A DNA stretch of 64,000 nucleotides from UBA5614 sp963667535 (GTDB lineage: Bacteria; Cloacimonadota; Cloacimonadia; Cloacimonadales; Cloacimonadaceae): positions 620,001 to 684,000 of the forward strand of contig CAXXDU010000002.1 of the NCBI GenBank assembly GCA_963667535.2, in the 5' to 3' direction. Shown in pieces: positions 36,266-45,089 of the stretch (the stretch's first letter is position 1; the number at the start of each line of letters is the position of its first letter). Position numbers and translations under genes: made by a program. Below the pieces are notes generated by a model. The model worked only from the letters and a program-made list of their open reading frames with translations, had not been told where the DNA came from and searched no databases.

Positions 36266-38011
36266 ATGATTACAGTCTATATAAACAACAAAGCAGTCTC
36301 TGTCACGAAAGGTACTAAGGTTTTGCATGCTGCAGCCAAAGCCGGATTTCCGGTTCCGCATCTGTGTTATCATGAAGATTTACCGGCTTTTGGTAATTGT
36401 GGAGTGTGTGTTGTCGAAATCGCGGGCAGAATAGTCAGAGCTTGTTCCACTCCTTGCGAAGATGGCATGAAAGTCACTACCTGCTCCAAAAAACTACTGG
36501 ACTTACGCCGTGAAGCAGTGGAAATCATTCTATCCCAACATCCCAATAACTGCCCGGAATGCATCAAAAACGGACGTTGTGAACTGCAATCTTTAGCCCA
36601 ACAACTGGCGATAAGACATCTTCCACTTAAGAAGATACATAAGAAATTTAAAGGACAGGATACTTCCTCGCCTTCCATAACGCTAGACCAGACCTATTGC
36701 ATTCAATGCGGACGCTGTGTCTATGTCTGCCAGGAAATCCAGGCTGTTAATGCTCTGGAAAACAGCGACCGAGGCTTCAATACCTTTGTCGGTCCCACCT
36801 TTCACAGACCCTTGGAAGAGAGTGAATGCGTCAAATGCGGTCAGTGCAGCGCTCATTGTCCTGTTGCTGCTATCTATGAAGTGGATGATTCAGATCAGGT
36901 GTGGGAAGCACTTTATGACCCCAACAAAGTTGTGGTTGCACAGGAAGCGCCTGCTGTTCGTGTTGCTCTGGGTGAGGAATTTGGCTATAAGGTCGGCACT
37001 AATGTAGTTGGTAAGATGTACACAGCTCTGCGCGATATGGGCTTTAAGTATGTCTTTGATACCAATTTCGGAGCAGACCTGACCATTATGGAAGAAGCAA
37101 GCGAATTTGTGGAAATCTTTAAGCATCGTCCTGAGGAGTTTCCATTGATTACAACCTGCTGCCCCAGTTGGGTTGATTACCTGGAGAAGTTTTATCATGA
37201 TTTGATACCGCATTTCTCCAGCGCCAAGAGTCCGCATCAGATGGTGGGCACCATGGTCAAGACCTATTGGGCGGAAAAGATGAAGATAGACCCCAAGAGT
37301 ATCTATCTGGTATCTGTGATGCCCTGCACTGCCAAGAAATATGAGATTGAGCGCATGGACGATATGTATGCCAGCGGAAAGCAGGATGTGGACGTTACTA
37401 TCACCACACGTGAACTGGCCCGTATGCTCAAAACCAGAGGTATTGAGCTAAGTGCTATTCCTGACGGAGTAGCAGATAATCCTTTGGGCGAATACTCCGG
37501 AGCAGGCACAATCTTCGGCGCTACCGGTGGTGTGATGGAAGCAGCGCTCAGAACAGCCTATAAACTTATCACGAATACAGAATTGCCTAACCCGAATATT
37601 GAATTTCTCAGAGGCTATAAAGGCATCAAGACGGGTGAACTCACAATCAATGGAAAGACTATCCGTATAGCTGTGGCTTCCGGACTTGCCAATGTGCAGC
37701 ATTTAATGGATGAAATACGTGCAGCCAAAGCTGCAGGAAAAGAGACACCTTATCACTTTATCGAAGTTATGGCTTGCAGAGGTGGTTGCGTAGGTGGAGG
37801 CGGACAACCTTACCGCAGTACTGCCAAAGTCAGAATCGCCCGTGCCAAAGGACTTTATAAAGAAGATATCGGCATGCCACACCGCGAGTCACATAATAAT
37901 CCTTCCATCCAAAAGCTCTATAAAGAATATCTGGGTGCGCCACTATCTCCTAAAGCTAAGAAGCTGTTGCATACCAGCTATAAAGCCAGACCTATGCAAA
38001 TGCGGAAGGTG
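36266..38011 (+). CDS. hydA: Group A [FeFe] hydrogenase catalytic subunit
   Basis: A 581- or 582-residue hydrogenase with an N-terminal [2Fe-2S] domain (HLCYHEDLPAFGNCGVC at about 32-48), a His-Cys3 cluster site (HPNNCPECIKNGRC), two [4Fe-4S] sites (CIQCGRCVYVC and CVKCGQCSAHC) and the H-cluster domain. The three active-site motifs are TTCCPSW (about 296), MPCTAKKYE (about 352) and EVMACRGGCVGGGGQP (about 499). The first reads TTCCP where TSCCP is usual; both cysteines remain. The layout matches NADH-linked or bifurcating HydA/HndD. Partner subunits HydB/C and maturases HydE/F/G are not in the window. Start at 36266 is set by GGGAG and promoter position. It oxidises NADH or ferredoxin to release H2, as expected in amino-acid fermentation. 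Confidence 0.93.
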
Positions 38012-38043
38012 TAAAACAGTATTTAACCACGAAATACTCGGAT

Positions 38044-38060
38044 ACCACAGAGACACAGAG
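38044..38060 (+). repeat. Degenerate copy of the 17-bp element terminus
   Basis: Reads ACCACAGAGACACAGAG, two A-to-G changes from the terminal 17-mer of the composite element. Found just after the hydrogenase stop. Confidence 0.55.
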
Positions 38061-38074
38061 GATAAGATAGAATA

Positions 38075-38470
38075 GTGAAAGAGATACTTCGGAAGATGAT
38101 TACTGACTCATCCGGGTCGGGCAGGCGGGTTCATATCTTAAAGTTATGGGGCGGTTTGTTAATCTGGATTTGTGGAACACTTGCCTTCTTTACAGCGAAT
38201 TACATTTACCTGAAGTTAAAATGCATGATATTCCATATCAGATCCTGGGATTGGAATTATGTTGGTTTTACTGATTTGAATTATTATATGTGGTTCGGAG
38301 TCCTGCTTCTCCTCTCCTTATACCAGATGTTTCTTTACAAATGGAAAAAGTCCTTTGGGAGTATATTCTGGAGGTGTGTTTTTATTGCTTTACAGATTTT
38401 TGTAAGTGCTGTATTTACTTTTTTTGTTTATGTGATTTTTTTATGTACAGCTGATTATCAGATTATGTAA
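38075..38470 (+). CDS. Small hypothetical membrane protein
   Basis: A 131-residue frame with three hydrophobic segments (LLIWICGTLAFFTANYIYL, YMWFGVLLLLSLYQMFL, FVSAVFTFFVYVIFLC). The listed start is GTG with a weak site; an ATG at 38096 would shorten it by seven residues. I do not recognise a family. The aromatic-rich membrane pattern and stop-free frame support it, but it lies next to repeat DNA and may be a remnant. Confidence 0.45.
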   Translation: MKEILRKMITDSSGSGRRVHILKLWGGLLIWICGTLAFFTANYIYLKLKCMIFHIRSWDWNYVGFTDLNYYMWFGVLLLLSLYQMFLYKWKKSFGSIFWRCVFIALQIFVSAVFTFFVYVIFLCTADYQIM

Positions 38471-38826
38471 CAAATGATACTACACTGAGTTTCCCACTGC
38501 AATACAGTTCTACTTAAGTTGCCCTTAAATTGTGTTTAATAGCTGTATGGTATACCCCTGGACTTCCCTTAGACCACTAACTAAGGAACTCGGCAGCAGC
38601 GTGCCTACAGCAAGCATAGATTCAGCAAGGGCAATTATGGGTTATCTTATGCATGTAGTTCTGCATTTAAAAAACTGTGTGAAAATACCAAAAGAAGAGC
38701 ATTGCCGGAGTTCAATTTGCCCTATTTAGCTTTCAGCATACATCTTAGTGATTGGGCAAATCGGACTTCGGAATGCGTTATCTTTAAATGTTTTAGCTGC
38801 ATTCATATTTCCAATCTGCAACGCTC

Positions 38827-39030
38827 TTTAGTCCCAACGGGACGTCACATGGTAACGACGGGCTTTAGCCCGGCGAAAGGCATCTCCCTCTACTTTTAGT
38901 CCCATCGGGACGGAACATTTCAGTATCAGATAAGATGCTTTAATGTATCGTACCTACGGCACTCGATTTTGTGGGATATGCGCCGGGCTAAAGCCCGTCG
39001 TTAATACGTTTCATCCCTCCGGGATTAACG
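38827..39030. repeat. Cluster of short palindromes with an inverted 22-bp pair
   Basis: Two GTCCC/GGGAC palindromes (38827-38844 and 38895-38912), the exact inverted pair 38854-38875 and 38981-39002 containing GGGCTTTAGCCCG / CGGGCTAAAGCCC, and an ATCCCTCCGGGAT palindrome at 39012-39024. Such CGGGCTAAAGCCCG-type units are common in intergenic DNA of several phyla. The surrounding 38471-39475 has no gene I can support. Confidence 0.75.
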
Positions 39031-39222
39031 TATAGATGCTCTTAGCTGATTATTACATACTTATTCTATCTCTATCTTCTTCCTCTTCAACTTTCTCTTT
39101 CTCTATCATTGCTTGCTTATTATCCCATGTTAATCCCCTGTTTATACCTTAACTGACCAGAGGATTTTTCAAAGACTCTTAAGAGAATCTACAGGAAGTC
39201 ATCGGGGACTAAACTTCCTGCA

Positions 39223-39255
39223 GACTCCCTGCAGACTCCCTGATGACTCCCTGCG
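39223..39255 (+). repeat. 11-bp tandem repeat, second locus
   Basis: Three units GACTCCCTGCA, GACTCCCTGAT and GACTCCCTGCG. As at 10811-10854 it follows a T/C-rich tract and the 9-mer CTCTTAAGA (39176-39184) and precedes a GGGGAACATA-like segment. Confidence 0.8.
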
Positions 39256-39479
39256 TCAAACACAACACATATGGGGAACATAAGAGCAAGAAAAGGGACA
39301 CTTGGCAGAATGCGATAATAGTTGATATTTATGTTGACTTCGTTTTTAGGATAGGTTTATTTGAAAATATAAGCAACGTTAAGGAAGTATTCTTGGGTCA
39401 GATGTATGCTGAATTATCTTTGGCAGATTGTTTATGGCATGCACGTATTTCTTTTCGCTTAGTGCATGGAGGTAATGAT

Positions 39480-41099
39480 ATGAAATTACTCAGGTCTATG
39501 GCATTAGCTTTCACTCTGTTATGCCCATATCTTTTATTAAGCCAGACTCCTTTGCAGGAAATATCCCGGATTACGTATCCCAATAACTGTAATTTTATTC
39601 CCAATATAATAGCTAACGGAGATATTAATGGAGATGGTCATCCTGATTTGATTTATTCTGTGGTAGATAATAATATTGCAGGTGGTGGGTATGCCCAAAT
39701 CTATATCTATCACAATATCCCCGATAGCACGACCCAGCCTGACCAGATATTGACTCCTCCCAGTAATCTTTATGGGTGGTATGGATTTGCAGTATCTTAT
39801 GGCGGAGATTTGAACGGTGACGGGATAGACGACCTGGTCGTAGGTTCATCAAACTATGATATCTGGGCAACAGGCGCTGTATCCATATATTATGGTGGCA
39901 CAACATTATCTTCCCAACCCGATTTGACTCTGTTTGGTTCAGATTATGATGATTTTGATGATACCTGTTTACGCTTCGGACAACGTGTTCTTACAGATTG
40001 TGACCTGAATGGAGATGGCTATGACGACTTGGTTGTTAATGGTGATGGTCCTCAGGATTATTGGTTTGGACATGTCTGGGCATTTCTGGGAGGACAGCAG
40101 CTCAACACTACCTGTGCCTTCAATAAACGGGGTACCCAATGGTATGAAGATTTTGGCGAAGGTTTGGCAACCGGAGATATAAATGGGGATGGCAAAGACG
40201 ACATCATTCTGACCCGAAAAATCAATATTGTCGATCAGGATCATTTTGATTATGCCTTAGACATTTTTGCCGGAGGCGATAGCCTTAGCAGTGTACCTGC
40301 TTATGAATCTATTATAAGTAATAACAATAACGGGATAGTTAGGATCCTTGCTAATGGAGACTTGAACGGGGATGGTTATGATGATATTATATATATCCTT
40401 TACACTTCTTCAGAAACAAATTTTAATGTAATTTATGGACAGGGTAACTTAAATTTTTTAACTGTACAATCTTATAACTTTCCGCCTTATGTTTATAAGA
40501 AACTGCTTTGCTATTGCAATATGAACTACGACCTGTATTCAGATTTTTGTATGTTTCAACTATCAATGACTGAAGGCGGTGCTGAATATGGAAATTTCCT
40601 TGTGTTTAAACAAACGAATTCCACACTTGATCTAAACTATAATTTTTTTAATTCAGGAGAGACTGTTGCAAGTATATATGGACAAGGCTATTTCCTTGGA
40701 GATATGAATTGTGATAGTTATCCGGAGTTCTTTATATTTACTCATGATTCTTCCATAAACAATTTACCAAATTATGCCAGCATTCTCACAGAGCAATATG
40801 TAGGAAATGATGATGAAGTAATGCCTTTGCCCCGAGACAATATTTCTATTTACCCTAATCCGTTCAGAGACAAAGTCAATATTGCTTTTAATAATAAGAA
40901 ACACAATGCTTGTTATAATGTCAATGTGTACGATATCAAGGGCAGAAGAGTGTTTACCCAACAAGGAATTCGATCAGACAAATTCATCTGGAATCAGGAT
41001 TCAAATCTGAGTAACAAACTTAGTAACGGAATTTATCTAGTTACCATCTCAGAAAACAACCGAATTATCAAAACATCAAAATTGATGCATATAAAGTAA
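39480..41099 (+). CDS. Secreted FG-GAP/VCBS-repeat protein with sorting-type C-terminus
   Basis: The ATG at 39480 is chosen because GGAGG lies seven bases before it and the product begins with a signal peptide (MKLLRSMALAFTLLCPYLLL); the longer frame from 39243 would start inside the tandem repeats. The 539-residue protein has at least five calcium-loop FG-GAP units (DINGDGHPDLIY, DLNGDGIDDLVVGS, DLNGDGYDDLVVNGDG, DINGDGKDDIILT, DLNGDGYDDIIYI), which form a beta-propeller as in integrin-alpha-like proteins. The C-terminal 80 residues contain SIYPNPFRDKVNI and end KTSKLMHIK, a type IX sorting-like domain. Probably a surface adhesin or carbohydrate-binding protein. A strong terminator follows about 95 bases later. 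Confidence 0.85.
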   Translation: MKLLRSMALAFTLLCPYLLLSQTPLQEISRITYPNNCNFIPNIIANGDINGDGHPDLIYSVVDNNIAGGGYAQIYIYHNIPDSTTQPDQILTPPSNLYGWYGFAVSYGGDLNGDGIDDLVVGSSNYDIWATGAVSIYYGGTTLSSQPDLTLFGSDYDDFDDTCLRFGQRVLTDCDLNGDGYDDLVVNGDGPQDYWFGHVWAFLGGQQLNTTCAFNKRGTQWYEDFGEGLATGDINGDGKDDIILTRKINIVDQDHFDYALDIFAGGDSLSSVPAYESIISNNNNGIVRILANGDLNGDGYDDIIYILYTSSETNFNVIYGQGNLNFLTVQSYNFPPYVYKKLLCYCNMNYDLYSDFCMFQLSMTEGGAEYGNFLVFKQTNSTLDLNYNFFNSGETVASIYGQGYFLGDMNCDSYPEFFIFTHDSSINNLPNYASILTEQYVGNDDEVMPLPRDNISIYPNPFRDKVNIAFNNKKHNACYNVNVYDIKGRRVFTQQGIRSDKFIWNQDSNLSNKLSNGIYLVTISENNRIIKTSKLMHIK

Positions 41100-41194
41100 T
41101 GTAGGGAGGACTATAAACTCACAACTCCGGAAAGAGTCATAACCAATAAGATGATAATGTTTAAATAGACTAAGGAAAATACTAGTATAAAGGA

Positions 41195-41226
41195 AAGGAT
41201 ACAGCTTTGACTGTATCCTTTTTTTT
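41195..41226 (+). terminator. Rho-independent terminator after the FG-GAP gene
   Basis: 10-bp stem AAGGATACAG / CTGTATCCTT, loop CTTTGA, then eight T in total. Confidence 0.9.
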
Positions 41227-41301
41227 GTATGTAACAGTATCAAACAAAAAAAGATGTTTAAGTTATTAATTTCTGTATTTTTCGAGGTATTTTAACAAGT
41301 T

Positions 41302-41322
41302 GGTCACCTGAGGCAAGTAACC
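41302..41322 (+). repeat. 21-bp dispersed palindromic repeat, copy B
   Basis: Same family as 81-101, differing at positions 13 and 15 (C and A); the latter breaks one pair. Confidence 0.75.
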
Positions 41323-41330
41323 TACAACAC

Positions 41331-41354
41331 GTAGGATAGACGCCTCGTCTGTCC
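41331..41354 (+). repeat. Hairpin GGATAGACG / CGTCTGTCC
   Basis: 9-bp arms at 41334-41342 and 41346-41354 with one G-T wobble and loop CCT. It lies between copies B and C of the palindrome family, which suggests a composite unit. The remaining gap 41227-41490 holds no gene. Confidence 0.6.
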
Positions 41355-41387
41355 AAACGTATTTAGCAAACAAGCGTCAGCAATCAT

Positions 41388-41408
41388 GGTCACCTGAGGC
41401 AGGTAACC
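41388..41408 (+). repeat. 21-bp dispersed palindromic repeat, copy C
   Basis: Arms GGTCACCTG and CAGGTAACC, centre AGG; one mismatch (position 4 against 18). Confidence 0.75.
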
Positions 41409-41490
41409 TGCGATTCAAATTGAGGTAAAAAAATAAACAGCGCACAATAGATATAATGCGCTGTTTATCGGAAGTCAAACACTGTATAGT

Positions 41491-42138
41491 TTACTTGAAA
41501 TAGTAGTAAAAACCTACCTGTGGGATATACATGATAAACTCATCATCACCAGTGTAGGTGACGGGTAATTCCAGAGCAAGCTTGAAGTATCTTCCAGCTT
41601 GTAATTCAACGCCTGGTCCTATCCCGATATTACAGTATGAGCGAACTTTATGGGTGGTGTAAATTGGTTCATTGGGGTAGTAATAGCTTGTTCCGTATTC
41701 AGTGTGGTCATAATCATAATATTGGCTGAAAATCTTTTGGTCGGAGTATTTCCAATTTGCTCCTGCATGCAGGTAAAACATAGAGTAAGTTGTTTTTCTG
41801 AGCGGAAGAATTACATTACCGCCTATATTAAAGTTATATTTTCTGCCTTTTTCTGTGCGTAAGTAGGTCAGAGGAGCCGGAGAATCATAAGTATATGCTG
41901 CTTCAGGGAAATTAGTATGATTATCCCCGTCTGTGAGACCACCTACAACAAGCTGGAAGCCAAGATCCTTGCCGATGTAGCGGTAAGCATAGCCGTTACC
42001 TGATACATTACCAAAGTGAACCCCGAAGCCTTGAGTATATTTTACATCAGAATCATCTGAGCCGTTTCCCAGGGCAAAAGCATTAACAGTAAACAAAAGC
42101 AGACCCATAATGACCAATACATACAATGATTTTCTCAT
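41491..42138 (-). CDS. Outer-membrane beta-barrel protein
   Basis: A 215-residue protein with a signal peptide (about 1-20, ending VNAFA) and alternating strands rich in Tyr and Gly (QGFGVHFGNVSGNGYAYRY in part, YSMFYLHAGANWKY, CNIGIGPGVELQAG) ending VGFYYYFK, an aromatic C-terminal residue pattern near a barrel end. It is predicted to be in the outer membrane; the function is unknown. The ATG at 42138 follows AGGAGG at seven bases and lies 50 bases after a strong promoter. A longer frame up to 42216 would begin inside the -35 box. Confidence 0.8.
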   Translation of the reverse strand: MRKSLYVLVIMGLLLFTVNAFALGNGSDDSDVKYTQGFGVHFGNVSGNGYAYRYIGKDLGFQLVVGGLTDGDNHTNFPEAAYTYDSPAPLTYLRTEKGRKYNFNIGGNVILPLRKTTYSMFYLHAGANWKYSDQKIFSQYYDYDHTEYGTSYYYPNEPIYTTHKVRSYCNIGIGPGVELQAGRYFKLALELPVTYTGDDEFIMYIPQVGFYYYFK

Positions 42139-42193
42139 TAATCCTCCTATTTGAGTGATGTGCATAACAATTATTGGAAAATCCCTTTGTGCA

Positions 42194-42221
42194 TATATAA
42201 AACTATCAATAATCATGTCAA
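42194..42221 (-). promoter_or_regulatory. Strong predicted promoter of the beta-barrel gene
   Basis: Minus-strand TTGACA (42221-42216), 16-base spacer, TATATA (42199-42194). The leader would be about 49 bases. This fixes the start of the gene at 42138. Confidence 0.65.
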
Positions 42222-42419
42222 ATGAAAAAATGCACAGTGCAGTTTAAAAGACAGGCATCAAGGGGATTAGCAAAGGAAATGTGGTATGGAGTATTTTAGT
42301 AGTCGATTTGTATTACTATTGAGACAGGATTATCCAAACGCAGGATAAAGCTGTTTCCAAATCAGTCTAAAGGTAATAATACAGTGTACTTACTAATGCT
42401 TGATTGCAGGACTGCCAAT

Positions 42420-42493
42420 CATGCTAAACATGTGGAAATTTATTGACATAAACATGTTGAAAGATTTGTTAGCATGAAAGCAAAGGCTATACT
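42420..42493 (+). promoter_or_regulatory. Candidate promoter/operator of the TolC-MFP-ABC operon
   Basis: An inverted repeat CATGCTAA (42420-42427) / TTAGCATG (42469-42476) brackets a TTGACA box (42443-42448) followed after 17 bases by TTGTTA (42466-42471). Two direct AAACATGT repeats lie inside. A second possible -10, TATACT, is at 42488-42493. I read it as a regulated promoter; the regulator is unknown. Confidence 0.45.
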
Positions 42494-42525
42494 GAATACA
42501 GATTACCTGTCCGAAGAGGAAGGAA

Positions 42526-43764
42526 ATGAAAAGATATTTTATTCTATCACTGTTATTGATAACCGGGCTATTATCAGCCAAGACGCTTACATTGCAAAAC
42601 CTGCTTGAAGCAGGGATGAATAATTCTTACAGCATCAGGCAGAAAGAAATTCTGCTCAAGAATGCAAATCTGAGTGTCCGCTCTGCTGCCTGGGATTTGA
42701 TGCCTTCAGCAGATATTTCCGCCAGCCGTACTAACAAAGATGAAGTTTATACCAATAACGGTTCTATCGTGATTTCCAAGTCTGTGGCGATAAATGACCC
42801 CACTTTCTTTAACTATTGGCAGGCAAAAATGGACAAGACAATTGCTATACTTGACCAACAGCAAGCCAGAAAGGAACTTGTCTATGCCATTTATTCCGCC
42901 TGGCTGGATATTAATCAAACCAGAAAAGAGATAACTATCAGGACTGAAAACCTGAGCGTCTTACAGAAAATCAAAGAACAGACAGTCCTGCAAAAACAAC
43001 TGGGTAATCGTACAGCTTTTGACGTCAGCCAAAATGATATCAACGTCATCAATGCACAATTGGCAATTGCTGAACTGACAAACAAATTAGCAAAGCAGAG
43101 AGCAGACCTGTTTAATCAATTGAAGCTACAGGATAATGGCGAGGAAATTGAAAGCTCTCCTGAGGTTACCGCTGAATTGAGCCTTGATTTTACCAGACCT
43201 AAGACAGAATCATTTCCTTTAATGAAGCTGAAAGAGGATATGTATAAGACTCAGCTTGATAAGGTTCAGCAGAAATCAAGACTATTCCCTTCCTTGGTCT
43301 TTTCAGGAAATTATAATCAGCATTCTGTGAATAATGATATCCTTAAGTTTGGTGATTATGAAGACAGTTATACGCTTTCTGCCGGACTGAGCTGGTCGTT
43401 GTGGTCACCCTGGACCAAAGGCAGCAGCTATGCTCAAATGAAAAACAGCCTGCTGCTCAAACAATGGCAATATGAAGAAGGCATTGCAACACTTTCTCTT
43501 GACCAATCCAATCTGCAAAGAGAGTGGACATATTTACAGGAAACATTAAATCTAAATACCAGAAAGGCAAAACAAGCAAAAGACAATCTGTTGATTGCAA
43601 CAGAAAAATACAATTTAGGCACTTTAAGCCTGATTGAACTTGAGCAAGCCAGGGTAAATTCTCTGGACGCAGATTTGGCAGTAAATACGATTACTTATCA
43701 AATGCAAAAGAAAATTCAGGAATGGAATCTGCTGAATTCAAAACTGGTTCTGGATAGATATTAA
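42526..43764 (+). CDS. TolC-family outer-membrane efflux protein
   Basis: A 412-residue TolC-like protein with a signal peptide (1-18, ending LLSA) and two similar halves of long amphipathic helices (about 20-215 and 235-410). Characteristic are the coiled regions (EITIRTENLSVLQKIKEQTV, EYNLGTLSLIELEQAR-like) with KYNLGTLSLIELEQA typical of the repeat end. It forms an outer-membrane exit duct. It is the first gene of the efflux run and is followed by the adaptor after 15 bases. GAGGAAGG precedes the ATG. Confidence 0.88.
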   Translation: MKRYFILSLLLITGLLSAKTLTLQNLLEAGMNNSYSIRQKEILLKNANLSVRSAAWDLMPSADISASRTNKDEVYTNNGSIVISKSVAINDPTFFNYWQAKMDKTIAILDQQQARKELVYAIYSAWLDINQTRKEITIRTENLSVLQKIKEQTVLQKQLGNRTAFDVSQNDINVINAQLAIAELTNKLAKQRADLFNQLKLQDNGEEIESSPEVTAELSLDFTRPKTESFPLMKLKEDMYKTQLDKVQQKSRLFPSLVFSGNYNQHSVNNDILKFGDYEDSYTLSAGLSWSLWSPWTKGSSYAQMKNSLLLKQWQYEEGIATLSLDQSNLQREWTYLQETLNLNTRKAKQAKDNLLIATEKYNLGTLSLIELEQARVNSLDADLAVNTITYQMQKKIQEWNLLNSKLVLDRY

Positions 43765-43785
43765 TCAACTTAGTCTGAGGTGGGG

Positions 43786-44988
43786 ATGCGAAAAAAGATT
43801 TGGATAATCATAATCATTGTACTGCTTTTAATAGTAGTAGGTGTTGTTGTAAAAAGTTGCAAAAGCAAGGCTAAAGCAAAGGCAAATCCTGTAGCTATGC
43901 AGGAAAGTTATACCGTAGTACGTGGCAAAATTGAATCCAAAATAGAAATAACCGGTGAAATCCAACCTCAAACTACAGTTCAAATCAAAAGCAAAGTATC
44001 CGGGAAAGTAGTAAAATTTTATGCTGACGAAAATGACTATGTTAAGACAGGGCAAATCATAGCCGATATTGAGCCTGATTACAACCAGGCAAGTACACTG
44101 GCAAGTGTACGCTCCAGACTCAAGACCTCAGAAATCAGATTGAAAAATGCTGAAAAAGATGTTACCGATAAAACTCAGATGGTAGCGCAGAATTATATTT
44201 CACAGAAAGAAGCTGACCTTGCTAAGGATGAACTCGAATCAGCCAGATTGGAACATCAGCAGGCTTTGCAGCAATATGAACTGGTAAAAGAGCTGGATAC
44301 AGGCAGTAAAGTCACTCATGTCTATGCCACAGCTTCGGGAACTGTTATTCTGAGAGCAATCCAGGAAGGAGAGATGATTGTTTCATCCAATACTTCCTAT
44401 GGAGAAGGCAGTGTTATTATGAAAGTGGCAGATCTGAGCCGGATGATAGTCAAATCCAATATAAATGAAGTGGATATAGCCAAGTTTAAGACAGGACAGG
44501 CTGCTACCATCAAAGTGGATGCTTTGCCTTATGAGGAATTTACCGGTAAGATTACCAAGATTGCTCCCATGGCTATAGTCGATAATAACGTGCGTGTCTT
44601 CCCGGTTGAAATCAGTTTCGGAAAGACCAGCACTCAGCTCAAACCCGGCATGACGGGTAACGTATCCATTCTGGGCGAAACCAAGAATAATGTTTTGATT
44701 ATTCCTATCAGAGCAGTCTTCACTGATGATAAAAACCAGGATGTTGTATATCTGAACAAGCCTGAAGCTGCAAAATCTACTACAACTGCAAAAGCTACAA
44801 AGAATACAGCTACTTCCAAAGCAGTAAGTGGAACAGCTATTGCACAACCAACTGCTACACCGGTTAAACTGGGTAGCAATGACCTTCAGATGGTGGAAGT
44901 GGTGCAAGGTTTGAAGGAAGGGGATAAAATTTCTTTGACAGAACCGGCAGGGAAAGCCAATACTAGTATGAACTTTCAGGAGTTTTAA
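43786..44988 (+). CDS. Efflux periplasmic adaptor (HlyD/RND-type membrane fusion protein)
   Basis: A 400-residue adaptor with one N-terminal membrane helix (IWIIIIIVLLLIVVGVVV), a lipoyl-like beta-domain split by a coiled hairpin (about 60-190; IQPQTTVQIKSKVSGKVV and ASGTVILRAIQEGEMI), a beta-barrel and a membrane-proximal region. A low-complexity Lys/Ala/Thr stretch (about residues 325-350) interrupts the last domain. The ATG at 43786 is preferred, as GAGGTGGGG is its ribosome-binding site and a GTG six bases earlier lies within that site. It bridges TolC to an inner-membrane pump. Confidence 0.88.
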   Translation: MRKKIWIIIIIVLLLIVVGVVVKSCKSKAKAKANPVAMQESYTVVRGKIESKIEITGEIQPQTTVQIKSKVSGKVVKFYADENDYVKTGQIIADIEPDYNQASTLASVRSRLKTSEIRLKNAEKDVTDKTQMVAQNYISQKEADLAKDELESARLEHQQALQQYELVKELDTGSKVTHVYATASGTVILRAIQEGEMIVSSNTSYGEGSVIMKVADLSRMIVKSNINEVDIAKFKTGQAATIKVDALPYEEFTGKITKIAPMAIVDNNVRVFPVEISFGKTSTQLKPGMTGNVSILGETKNNVLIIPIRAVFTDDKNQDVVYLNKPEAAKSTTTAKATKNTATSKAVSGTAIAQPTATPVKLGSNDLQMVEVVQGLKEGDKISLTEPAGKANTSMNFQEF

Positions 44989-45002
44989 AGCCTTATAAAA
45001 TA

Positions 45003-45046
45003 TAGGTAACAGAGTGTTTTGTTTGTAGGTAACATAATGTCTTTTT
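45003..45046 (+). repeat. Two 22-bp direct repeats ahead of the ABC operon
   Basis: TAGGTAACA at 45003 and again at 45025, with matching TnTGT(T/C)TTTT tails. They may be operator sites or recent duplication; this is the only 100-base break between the adaptor and the ABC genes. Confidence 0.5.
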
Positions 45047-45089
45047 TATCTTCACACGTATTAAAAAAATAACATATACGGAGAAATGG

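Noticed and set aside
38532..38899. Two plus-strand frames of 65 codons in the repeat-rich gap
   Set aside because: No ribosome-binding site, no recognisable protein pattern, and they run through palindromic repeats.
39243..39479. Longer N-terminal extension of the FG-GAP protein
   Set aside because: It would start inside the 11-bp tandem repeats; the ATG at 39480 has GGAGG and begins a signal peptide.
42141..42216. N-terminal extension of the beta-barrel protein to 42216
   Set aside because: It begins inside the -35 box of the predicted promoter, and AGGAGG with a signal peptide lies at 42138.
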